Under the pieces are notes generated by a model. It was not told where the DNA came from, did not search any database, and saw nothing but the letters and a program-made list of their open reading frames with translations. From contig QHYO01000007.1 in assembly GCA_003224135.1 (NCBI GenBank), forward strand, positions 4,181-22,364: a DNA stretch of 18,184 nt, given 5' to 3'. Of this stretch, positions 7,525 through 14,419 are shown piece by piece. The position numbers were made by a program, and so were the translations under genes. Within the stretch, counting starts at the first letter, position 1. Each line of letters opens with the position of its first letter. This DNA is from Acidobacteriota bacterium (GTDB lineage: Bacteria; Acidobacteriota; Terriglobia; Acidiferrales; UBA7541).

Positions 7525-8511
7525 ATGTCTCTGCCCATTGAAACGTGGGCGGAGCAAGTTCGCGCCGGAGAAACCCGTGCGATCTCTCGTGCCATCACCG
7601 CCATCGAAAATCACACTCCCGAGGCCGAGCCTCTTCTGAAAACTCTTTTTCCTCAGACTGGCGCAGCCTATCTCACCGGAATCACTGGGGCGCCCGGCAC
7701 CGGTAAAAGCACGCTTGTCGACCGCCTCGCTGCCCACTACCGCAAACAGGAAGATCGCGTCGGCGTCATTGCCGTTGATCCCACAAGCCCTTACACGGGC
7801 GGCGCGATTCTCGGCGATCGCATCCGCATGCAGAGCCACGCAGGCGATGCCGGGATTTTCATTCGTTCTATGGCCACCCGCGGATTCCTCGGCGGCCTCG
7901 CTCGCGCCACCGCCGAAGTGGCACTTCTCCTCGACGCTGCGGGCAAGCGCCAAATCCTCATCGAAACCGTCGGTGTTGGCCAGGACGAAATCGAAATCGT
8001 GCGTCTCGCCGACTGCGTCGTCGTCGTACTGGTGCCCGGTCTCGGCGACGATATTCAAAACATGAAGGCCGGCTTAATGGAAATCGGCGACATCTTCGTC
8101 CTCAACAAATCCGATCGCGAGGGCGCCGACCGCCTCGAAGAGCAGCTCCACGCCATGCTCTCGATGGCGACGCCAAAGGTTGACCGCTCGTCGGTCAGCG
8201 ATGAAAATCGCTGGCATCCGCCCGTCGTTCGTACAGTTGCCACGGAAAACAAGGGCATCGAAAAACTCGCCGAAGCGATCGCCAGATTCCGCACTCATTT
8301 CGAATCCAGCGGCGAACGCGCAAAAAAACACACCGAGCATTGGCGCAATCGCCTGGTCGAACTCATCGAATCGCGCATTCTCGAACGCGTCCTCAACGCA
8401 GCGGGTGGCGAAGAGGCTCTCAATCAGATGGCCGCCGATGTTGCAGAACGCCTGAAAGATCCGTTCTCCGCCGTGAACGAAATTCTCGCCAAAAGTGGCC
8501 TGCAAATCTAG
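7525..8511 (+). CDS. meaB: Methylmalonyl-CoA mutase-associated GTPase MeaB (ArgK family)
   Basis: MeaB is a SIMIBI-class G3E-type GTPase chaperone that protects B12-dependent acyl-CoA mutases and gates cofactor delivery. The 328-aa product has Walker A GAPGTGKST (residues 55-63, K61), the block VIAVDPTSPYTGGAILGDR, HAGDAGIFIRSMATRGFLGGL, the ETVGVGQDE switch, and the guanine-specificity motif NKSD (194-197), with a helical C-terminal dimerisation region. ATG 7525 is preceded by AGGA (7515-7518) at 6 nt; the frame extends upstream into the acyl-CoA dehydrogenase gene but without family similarity. It lies 50 nt after the acyl-CoA dehydrogenase gene and 11 nt before the hydrolase gene, so an operon is likely. 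No mutase gene is in the window, so its client (methylmalonyl-CoA or another acyl-CoA mutase) cannot be identified here. Confidence 0.94.
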   Translation: MSLPIETWAEQVRAGETRAISRAITAIENHTPEAEPLLKTLFPQTGAAYLTGITGAPGTGKSTLVDRLAAHYRKQEDRVGVIAVDPTSPYTGGAILGDRIRMQSHAGDAGIFIRSMATRGFLGGLARATAEVALLLDAAGKRQILIETVGVGQDEIEIVRLADCVVVVLVPGLGDDIQNMKAGLMEIGDIFVLNKSDREGADRLEEQLHAMLSMATPKVDRSSVSDENRWHPPVVRTVATENKGIEKLAEAIARFRTHFESSGERAKKHTEHWRNRLVELIESRILERVLNAAGGEEALNQMAADVAERLKDPFSAVNEILAKSGLQI

Positions 8512-8522
8512 GATCATCGCGA

Positions 8523-9365
8523 ATGCGTCTCGGCGACATGGAAATCCGGCACATCCACAGTGGCAATTTCTATCTCGACGGCGGCGCCATGTTCGGCGTT
8601 GTTCCGAAACCTCTATGGGAGAAGAAATCCCCACCCGACTCGCGCAATCGTATCCGCCTTGCAGCGAACTCTCTGCTGGTCCGCGCAGCCAACAAAAATA
8701 TCCTCATCGAAACAGGCAACGGTACCAAATGGACGCCCAAGCTCCGCGACATTTACGCCATTGACGAAGGCGACCCTCTCACGCAAAACCTCGCAACCGC
8801 TGGTGTCAGCCCGAGCCAGGTCGATCTCGTTATCAACACGCATCTCCATTTCGACCACGCTGGCGGGAACACAAAACTCCTCGACGACCATGCCGTGCCC
8901 TCCTTTCCAAACGCGCAATATATCGTCCAGGCTGAGGAATTGGCTCACGCCGTCAATGCCACCGAACGCGATCGCGCAAGCTACTTCGAGGATAACTTTC
9001 TGCCTATGCGGCAGTCCGGACAGTGGAAGCTCATCTCCGGCGACACGGAAATTCTTCCCGGCATCTCTGTTGTTCGCACTCCTGGCCACAACACAAGCAT
9101 CCAGGCCGTCCAACTCACCGGCGGTGGCAAGACCGTTTTCTTTGTCGCCGACCTTTTTCCCACTCGCCACCACCTTCCGCTCGCGTGGATCATGGCCTAC
9201 GACCTTTACCCTTTGCAGACGCTCGAAACCAAGCGAAAATGGATGCGCACCATCGTCGAGGACGGCTGGATCGTCGTTTTCGGCCATGACCCGGACGTTC
9301 CTGCTGCGACGCTGTATGAGCGGGAAAATAAGGTTGCATTCGAACCTGTAGACCTCAACCGGTAA
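8523..9365 (+). CDS. Metallo-beta-lactamase fold hydrolase
   Basis: This 280-aa protein has a full set of MBL zinc ligands: H107-L-H109-F-D111-H112 (in NTHLHFDHAGGNT), H189 (TPGHNTS), D210 (FFVADLFP) and H255 (VFGHDPD). It is therefore likely an active dinuclear metallohydrolase, with overall resemblance to the lactonase/quinoprotein-associated branch. The substrate is unknown, and it could be a lactonase, esterase or thioesterase. There is no signal peptide, so it is probably cytoplasmic. ATG 8523 is favoured by AGGA at 8510-8513 overlapping the meaB stop, 9 nt upstream; ATG 8538 (giving MEIRHIHSG) is a plausible alternative. The gene starts 11 nt after meaB and ends 27 nt before mtnP, so it appears to be in a continuous transcript. 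Confidence 0.9.
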   Translation: MRLGDMEIRHIHSGNFYLDGGAMFGVVPKPLWEKKSPPDSRNRIRLAANSLLVRAANKNILIETGNGTKWTPKLRDIYAIDEGDPLTQNLATAGVSPSQVDLVINTHLHFDHAGGNTKLLDDHAVPSFPNAQYIVQAEELAHAVNATERDRASYFEDNFLPMRQSGQWKLISGDTEILPGISVVRTPGHNTSIQAVQLTGGGKTVFFVADLFPTRHHLPLAWIMAYDLYPLQTLETKRKWMRTIVEDGWIVVFGHDPDVPAATLYERENKVAFEPVDLNR

Positions 9366-9392
9366 CTCCCAATAGGAAAGGGAACACCTGCC

Positions 9393-10289
9393 TTGAAAAC
9401 AGCGAAGGCGAAGACTGCGGCTAAAAATCCTCAAGCGAATATTGGCATCATCGGCGGAAGCGGCCTGTATGCGATGAAAGGCCTCACGGATACAAAAGAG
9501 ATTCGCGTCAAGACGCCATTCGGCGATCCATCCGAAGCCATCGTAACCGGACTTCTCGAAGGCAAACGCGTCGCTTTTCTTGCCCGCCACGGTCGCGGCC
9601 ATCGCATCCTGCCAACCGAAATTAATTTTCGCGCCAATATTTACGCGCTCAAGCTCCTCGGTGTGGATCGTATTCTCTCCGTCAGCGCCGTTGGCTCATT
9701 GAAGGAAGAACTTGTTCCCGGAGAATTTCTCGTCGCCGACCAGTTTGTCGATCGCACAAAAAATCGCATCTCTACATTCTTCGGTGGAGGTCTTGTCGCC
9801 CACGTCACTTTTGACAAGCCCACCTGTCCGCAGATCTCGCGCATCCTCGCCGACGCCTGCGTTCATTGCGGCGTCAAAGTCCATCGCAAAGGTACTTACA
9901 TCTGCATGGAGGGCCCGCAATTTTCCACGCTTGCCGAAGCCACCATGCACCGCGCTATGAGTTTCGACGTGATCGGCATGACCAATGTCACAGAAGCCAA
10001 ACTCGCCCGCGAGGCTGAACTCTGCTACGGCATCATCGCCATGATCACCGACTATGACTGCTGGCACCCCGATCACGAATCCGTCACCGGCGCGCAAATC
10101 ATCGCCACGCTCAACAAAAATGCCGAGAACGCCCAACACGTGGTGCGCGAAGCCGTCAAGGCATTACCTTTAGAACATGAATGCAAATGCGATTCGGCGC
10201 TGGCTCACGCGCTTATCACCGATCCAAAGCTCGTCCCCGCGGCCACAAAGAAACGCCTGGCCGCCATTATCGGTAAATACATTTCGTGA
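9393..10289 (+). CDS. mtnP: S-methyl-5'-thioadenosine phosphorylase (MTAP)
   Basis: MtnP phosphorolyses 5'-methylthioadenosine to adenine and methylthioribose-1-phosphate in methionine/purine salvage. The 298-aa protein carries the purine phosphorylase family-2 signatures: IGIIGGSGLY (17-26), TPFGDPS (41-47), FLARHGRGHRILPTEINFRAN (62-82, the phosphate and ribose site), SAVGS (98-102), MEGPQFST (172-179), GMTNVTEAKLAREAEL (195-210) and TDYDCW (219-224). The D220/D222 pair in the last motif is typical of 6-amino (adenine) specificity, as opposed to the asparagine of guanosine/inosine phosphorylases. The start is TTG 9393, supported by AAGGGA (9378-9383) nine nt upstream; there is no competing ATG before the conserved sequence. 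The first 16 residues are Lys/Ala-rich and poorly conserved. The gene is followed after 120 nt by a PfkB kinase. Confidence 0.94.
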   Translation: MKTAKAKTAAKNPQANIGIIGGSGLYAMKGLTDTKEIRVKTPFGDPSEAIVTGLLEGKRVAFLARHGRGHRILPTEINFRANIYALKLLGVDRILSVSAVGSLKEELVPGEFLVADQFVDRTKNRISTFFGGGLVAHVTFDKPTCPQISRILADACVHCGVKVHRKGTYICMEGPQFSTLAEATMHRAMSFDVIGMTNVTEAKLAREAELCYGIIAMITDYDCWHPDHESVTGAQIIATLNKNAENAQHVVREAVKALPLEHECKCDSALAHALITDPKLVPAATKKRLAAIIGKYIS

Positions 10290-10409
10290 GAGAACTGGCG
10301 TTACTTTTGCTGAAACTGTCATTCGAGCGAAGAGCCGCGCCTTTCGGCTTGCAACCGCGAATCTCGGCACGCTGTTCAAAATCTTCACAATCCTTCTTAG
10401 GAGACATAC

Positions 10410-11318
10410 GTGTCACTACTCGTCGTAGGATCCGTCGCATTCGACGCTATCGAAAGCCCTTACGGAAAAGTTGACCGCATCATTGGCGGTGCTGCAACAT
10501 ATTTCGCGGTGGCCTCCAGTTTTTTCTCGCACGTAAATCTCGTCGGTATCGTCGGCGACGATTTCTCCGCAGAAGACGAATCCATCTTTCACCGCCGCAA
10601 GATTGACATCGTCGGGCTCGAACGCGCTCCGGGCAAATGCTTCTTTTGGGCCGGAAAATATTCAGAGAATCTGAACGAACGTGTCACGCTTTGCACCGAG
10701 CTCAACGTCTTTGCGGACTTCAATCCCAAACTTCCGGAAAACTTCCGCGCTTCAAAGCACGTTTTTCTCGCCAACATCGCACCCGACCTGCAGCGCAGCG
10801 TTCTCAAGCAAGTCAAGGGAACGCCTAAACTCGTTGCGCTCGACACCATGAACTATTGGATTGAACGCACTCCCGCCGAACTGCGCGAAACTCTCAAGCA
10901 CGTCGATGTTTTAATGATCAACGACGCCGAAACCCGCCAGCTTTCAAGCGAACATAATTTGCTCCGCGCGGCGCGCCACATTTTTAAGCTCGGTCCGTCC
11001 ACACTGGTCGTAAAGCGCGGCGAATACGGCGCAATGATGGTTGATAAGAACGGAGTGTTCTGCGTTCCCGCATTTCCGCTTGAGGAACCGCACGATCCCA
11101 CTGGCGCGGGGGATTCTTTCGCCGGCGGCTTTATGGGCTATCTCGCTGGCTGCGGCCAATCAAGCGATGCCGCGCTCCGTCGCGCCATGGTTTATGGCTC
11201 TGTCCTGGGCAGTTTTGCGGTGGAAGAATTTGGCCCCGAGCGTCTGCGGAGGCTCAAGCTGCGCGAGATACACGCCAGGGCACGCCACTTCTCGAAACTC
11301 ACGCAGTTCAAATTGTAG
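10410..11318 (+). CDS. PfkB-family carbohydrate/nucleoside kinase
   Basis: This 302-aa ribokinase-family enzyme transfers phosphate from ATP to a sugar or nucleoside hydroxyl. The N-terminal signature is VVGSVAFDAIESPYGKVDRIIGGAATYFA (about 5-33, with the GG pair at 26-27). The ATP/anion-hole motif is DPTGAGDSFAGGFMG (229-243), with catalytic base D235. The substrate cannot be read from sequence alone. Adjacency to mtnP suggests adenosine or a related purine nucleoside, which is an inference. The start is GTG 10410, supported by AGGAG (10399-10403) six nt upstream. The 120-nt gap after mtnP contains a small AGCCG/CGGCT hairpin (10333-10349) and no other recognisable element. The next gene, an MgtC-family protein, starts 55 nt later. 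Confidence 0.9.
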   Translation: MSLLVVGSVAFDAIESPYGKVDRIIGGAATYFAVASSFFSHVNLVGIVGDDFSAEDESIFHRRKIDIVGLERAPGKCFFWAGKYSENLNERVTLCTELNVFADFNPKLPENFRASKHVFLANIAPDLQRSVLKQVKGTPKLVALDTMNYWIERTPAELRETLKHVDVLMINDAETRQLSSEHNLLRAARHIFKLGPSTLVVKRGEYGAMMVDKNGVFCVPAFPLEEPHDPTGAGDSFAGGFMGYLAGCGQSSDAALRRAMVYGSVLGSFAVEEFGPERLRRLKLREIHARARHFSKLTQFKL

Positions 11319-11373
11319 TGTGTAAAATTCTGTCAGTGCCGGTCAGGGTTTGCGTCCCGGCGCCACAATTTAC

Positions 11374-12036
11374 ATGATTCCTCTCAGCACTATCACCTAT
11401 CGTCTGCTGTGGGCCGCCTTTCTCGGCTCCGTGATTGGCATCGAGCGCAATGTCCGTAAACGTCCCGCTGGCATGCGCACCAGCCTTTGCGTGTGCATGG
11501 CCGCTGCGCTCTTCACGATTCTCTCGTCGGAAATTGCAAAGCTGACGGGCGACGCCAGCACCACACGCATCGCATCAAACATCGTGCAGGGCGTCGGTTT
11601 TCTCGGCGCGGGAGTGATCCTCCGCGAGCGTGGCAGCGTCGTTGGCTTGACCACAGCGGCAGCGATCTTCGTGGAAGCCGCGATCGGCATGGGTGCAGGT
11701 GCGGGAATGTATCGCGTCTCCGGCATTGCATCCCTCATCGTGCTCTTTGCGCTTACCGGCATGATCTATGTCGAGGACGCACTAAAGCTGAAGTGTCGCC
11801 ACATGCTGTTTCGCGTCTCCACTACCAGTGCTGTCGACATGGTTCCGGAAGTCCATCGCATCTTTAAGGATCTCGATATCAAGCTGGACAATTTCCAGGT
11901 GAACGTCGCAGGCGAGAAACACTTGATCCAATTTGATGCCGACGTCACCCAGCGCCAGCAGGAACAAGTCCTCTCGGCAATAACTCGCCCCGGCATCACG
12001 GTGGAAATGTTGCCGGTCGAAAGGCAGCTCGAATGA
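11374..12036 (+). CDS. MgtC/SapB family membrane protein
   Basis: This 220-aa protein has the MgtC N-terminal membrane domain with about five hydrophobic segments (roughly residues 8-22, 36-50, 67-83, 92-112, 114-131). The signatures are GSVIGIERNVRKRPAGMRT (18-36), IVQGVGFLGAGVIL (70-83) and GLTTAAAIFVEAAIGMGAGAG (91-111). The C-terminal ~85 residues form the ACT-like cytosolic domain found in longer family members. MgtC proteins are linked to magnesium starvation and virulence in pathogens, but in soil bacteria their role is largely unknown. ATG 11374 places the first segment at the usual distance; an in-frame TTG at 11350 would add eight residues. No clear Shine-Dalgarno sequence is seen. 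Its stop overlaps the next start (ATGA, 12033-12036), so it is translationally coupled to the LD-carboxypeptidase gene. Confidence 0.9.
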   Translation: MIPLSTITYRLLWAAFLGSVIGIERNVRKRPAGMRTSLCVCMAAALFTILSSEIAKLTGDASTTRIASNIVQGVGFLGAGVILRERGSVVGLTTAAAIFVEAAIGMGAGAGMYRVSGIASLIVLFALTGMIYVEDALKLKCRHMLFRVSTTSAVDMVPEVHRIFKDLDIKLDNFQVNVAGEKHLIQFDADVTQRQQEQVLSAITRPGITVEMLPVERQLE

Positions 12037-12974
12037 TCGCCGCTGCAGCGGTTCAAAAACCAAAAGCGCTGCGCCGTGGCTCGCGTTTCGCCGCCATCGC
12101 GCCGGCATCGCCGGGGAAACCCGATCGTGTCGCAGCCGGTCAGAAAGAACTCGAGCGTTTGGGTTTTTCCGTCGCGCGTCAAGATCATCTTCAGCCGGAC
12201 GGATATTTCGCGAGTTCCGCAATGGAACGTCGCAGCGAGTTTCTGAAGGCCTTGAGCAATTCCGCCAATGACGCGCTTATCGCCACCCGCGGTGGATATG
12301 GCTCGGTCTATCTTCTCGAACAAGACCTTCCACCATCTTTGCCTTTAAAGCCTCTCATCGGCTTTAGCGATCTGACCACTTTGCAAATCTATCTTTGGCA
12401 AAAGCATCGCTGGGCCGGTTTTTACGGCCCGATGCTGGCCGCTGGTCTGGATTGCGGCCCCGGTGCACCGGGCGGATACCACGAACCATCCTTTCGCAGC
12501 GCGCTCACCAAAACTTCTGGAACCTCGACCATCCCGCTTGATGGCGAAGCCCTACAGCCAGGTTCGGCGGAAGGCACTTTGCTTGGCGGGGCCATGACGC
12601 TCCTCGAAGCCACGATCGGAACTCCGTGGGAAATTGATACGGACGGCGCGATCCTGATTCTCGAAGACCGCGCCATGAGGCCCTATCAAATCGACCGCGT
12701 CCTCATGCACCTGAAGCACGCGGAAAAACTGTCCGGGATTCGTGGCATAATTTTGGGCGATTTTCCCGAATGTCAAACGCCCGTGCCAGGCAGTCCTTCC
12801 GTGCGCGATGTGTGCGCCCGAATTCTTGGACCGCTTAACGTCCCGCTCGTTTACGGCGCGCCAATCGGCCACACTGCGCGGTCGATGTTGACTTTGCCTC
12901 TCGGCGTCCGGGCACGTCTCGATGCGCGCGGCAGCGGCACACTGGAAATCCTCGAACCGGCGGTCATCGAATGA
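12033..12974 (+). CDS. ldcA: LD-carboxypeptidase (peptidase family S66, LdcA/MccF)
   Basis: S66 peptidases cleave the L-Lys/DAP-D-Ala bond of murein tetrapeptide, yielding the tripeptide used in recycling. The 313-aa protein has the catalytic triad in the expected motifs: S112 (IGFSDLT), E211 (ILEDRAMRPYQIDR) and H280 (APIGHTAR). The family blocks AIAPASPG (21-28) and ATRGGYGS (84-91) are also present. There is no signal peptide, so it acts in the cytoplasm as LdcA does. It overlaps both neighbours by 4 nt (ATGA at 12033 and 12971). The downstream partner Mpl consumes the tripeptide that LdcA makes, which strongly supports LdcA over the MccF self-immunity branch of the same family. Confidence 0.92.
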   Translation: MIAAAAVQKPKALRRGSRFAAIAPASPGKPDRVAAGQKELERLGFSVARQDHLQPDGYFASSAMERRSEFLKALSNSANDALIATRGGYGSVYLLEQDLPPSLPLKPLIGFSDLTTLQIYLWQKHRWAGFYGPMLAAGLDCGPGAPGGYHEPSFRSALTKTSGTSTIPLDGEALQPGSAEGTLLGGAMTLLEATIGTPWEIDTDGAILILEDRAMRPYQIDRVLMHLKHAEKLSGIRGIILGDFPECQTPVPGSPSVRDVCARILGPLNVPLVYGAPIGHTARSMLTLPLGVRARLDARGSGTLEILEPAVIE

Positions 12975-14419
12975 CTCAGGTAAAACACATCCACATCATC
13001 GGAATTGGCGGCTCGGCGATGGCGCCTCTCGCGGGAATGTTGCGCGAACAAGGCTTCCACGTAACTGGCTCCGACTCCGGGGTCTATCCTCCGGGTTCCA
13101 CTTTGCTTGATAGCCTTGGCATTTCGTATTTTCCTTCGTTTGAGGCTGCACACCTGACGCCTGCGCCCGATCTCGTCATCGTCGCAAACATCATTGCGCG
13201 CGGCAACCCGGAACTAGAAGAAACACTCGAACGCAAAATTCCTTATCGCTCCATGCCGGAAATTCTAGAAGAAGTTTTTCTTCCCGGAAAGCATTCTGTC
13301 GTCGTCAGCGGCACGCACGGAAAAACCACCACTACTGCGATGCTTGCTTGGATTTTTTACTCCGCCGGAAAGCAGCCAACTTTTCTCGTCGGCGGCGTCG
13401 CCGAGAACTTCGGCAAGAGCTATGGCCTCGGGCAGGGAACTGAAATGATTCTCGAAGGCGACGAATACGAAACCGCTTTCTGGGACCGCGGCCCAAAGTT
13501 CTTCCACTATCATCCCGACGACCTGATCATTACGTCACTCGAATACGATCACGCAGACATCTATCCAGATTTCGAGACCTATCAGCTTGCATTCAAACGC
13601 CTCGTCAATCTCGCCCCGCGCAACGGCCGCGTGGTTATCTGGGGAGACACGGAAAAATCGGGTCCCGCTCTCCGCGAAGCCGCAGCAAGGGCTTTCTGTC
13701 CGGTGATTACGTACGGTTTTTGCTCTGAAAACGAATGGGTCGCAAGCGAACCGGAGTTTGCAAGTGACGCCATGCGGTTCCGTATCACACACGCGGGACA
13801 ACTGTTCGGAGAATTTTCTCTGACCGCTTCAGGCCGCCACAACGTTTTGAATGCACTCGCCGCCGTCATCGTCGCGCAGGGAAGAGGCATTCCCGTCGAG
13901 TCGCTGCAGAAATCGCTGGCCTCGTTCCGCTCCGTGCGACGGCGTCTTGATGTAAAGGGCGAGCACCACGGAATTCTCGTTGTTGATGATTTTGCGCACC
14001 ATCCAACGGCAGTCCGCGCTACCATCGAAGCCGCGCGCGGCCGCTGGCCTAATCACCGCCTCTGGGCAATTCTCGAGCCGCGCTCAAACTCGATGCGCCG
14101 CAAAGTTTTCCAGGAATCGCTTCCGCAAGCACTCGCGCTCGCAGATCGCGTTGCGCTTGGCGGAGTTTTCCGAGCGCAGCAACTCGGCGACGAAAACCGG
14201 CTGGACCCTGAAACCGTCGCCGCCAGCGTTCGCTCCCTCGGGAAAGAAGCAAATGTAATTTCCGGCGGAGAAGCCATGGCCGAATTCCTTGCTTCCAACG
14301 CCAAGCCCAACGATCTTTTACTGATCATGTCCAACGGCAGCTTCGACGGACTTTGTGAAAGGCTTCTGAAAAAATTAGGAGCGCCGCAGCCCGCCCCCGC
14401 CGAGGCCAACTCTAGGTGA
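12971..14419 (+). CDS. mpl: UDP-N-acetylmuramate:L-alanyl-gamma-D-glutamyl-meso-diaminopimelate ligase
   Basis: Mpl ligates recycled murein tripeptide directly to UDP-MurNAc, feeding it back into peptidoglycan synthesis. The 482-aa protein has the Mur ligase N-terminal Rossmann motif HIIGIGGSAMAPLAGMLREQG (8-28), the ATP P-loop GTHGKTTTT (114-122), and the Mpl-type block GDEYETAFWDRGPKFFHYHP (163-182) that distinguishes it from MurC. EYDHADIYPDFE (191-202) and the C-terminal DDFAHHPTAVRATIEAAR and LEPRSNSMRR complete the ligase. Length is in the usual Mpl range. It begins in a 4-nt ATGA overlap with ldcA and ends in a GTGA overlap with the M61 peptidase gene, so the run is probably one operon. 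MurC is the main alternative, but DEYETAF and the ldcA linkage favour Mpl. Confidence 0.93.
   Translation: MTQVKHIHIIGIGGSAMAPLAGMLREQGFHVTGSDSGVYPPGSTLLDSLGISYFPSFEAAHLTPAPDLVIVANIIARGNPELEETLERKIPYRSMPEILEEVFLPGKHSVVVSGTHGKTTTTAMLAWIFYSAGKQPTFLVGGVAENFGKSYGLGQGTEMILEGDEYETAFWDRGPKFFHYHPDDLIITSLEYDHADIYPDFETYQLAFKRLVNLAPRNGRVVIWGDTEKSGPALREAAARAFCPVITYGFCSENEWVASEPEFASDAMRFRITHAGQLFGEFSLTASGRHNVLNALAAVIVAQGRGIPVESLQKSLASFRSVRRRLDVKGEHHGILVVDDFAHHPTAVRATIEAARGRWPNHRLWAILEPRSNSMRRKVFQESLPQALALADRVALGGVFRAQQLGDENRLDPETVAASVRSLGKEANVISGGEAMAEFLASNAKPNDLLLIMSNGSFDGLCERLLKKLGAPQPAPAEANSR

Noticed and set aside
8340..8522. N-terminal extension of the MBL hydrolase from 8340
   Set aside because: It overlaps the meaB C-terminus; the residues before 8523 do not resemble MBL proteins, and AGGA supports ATG 8523.
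8560..9351. 263-aa open frame on the + strand in another frame of the MBL hydrolase
   Set aside because: The overlapping frame contains all MBL metal-ligand motifs; this one is Ser/Arg/Thr-rich low-complexity shadow sequence.
8613..9602. Long 329-aa open frame on the - strand across the MBL hydrolase and mtnP
   Set aside because: It lies antisense to two clear enzyme genes, crosses their boundary, and its translation shows no recognisable motif; it is a codon-bias shadow.
10333..10349. Small AGCCG/CGGCT hairpin between mtnP and the PfkB kinase as a terminator
   Set aside because: The stem is only 5 bp and is not followed by a T-tract, so it is too weak to call.
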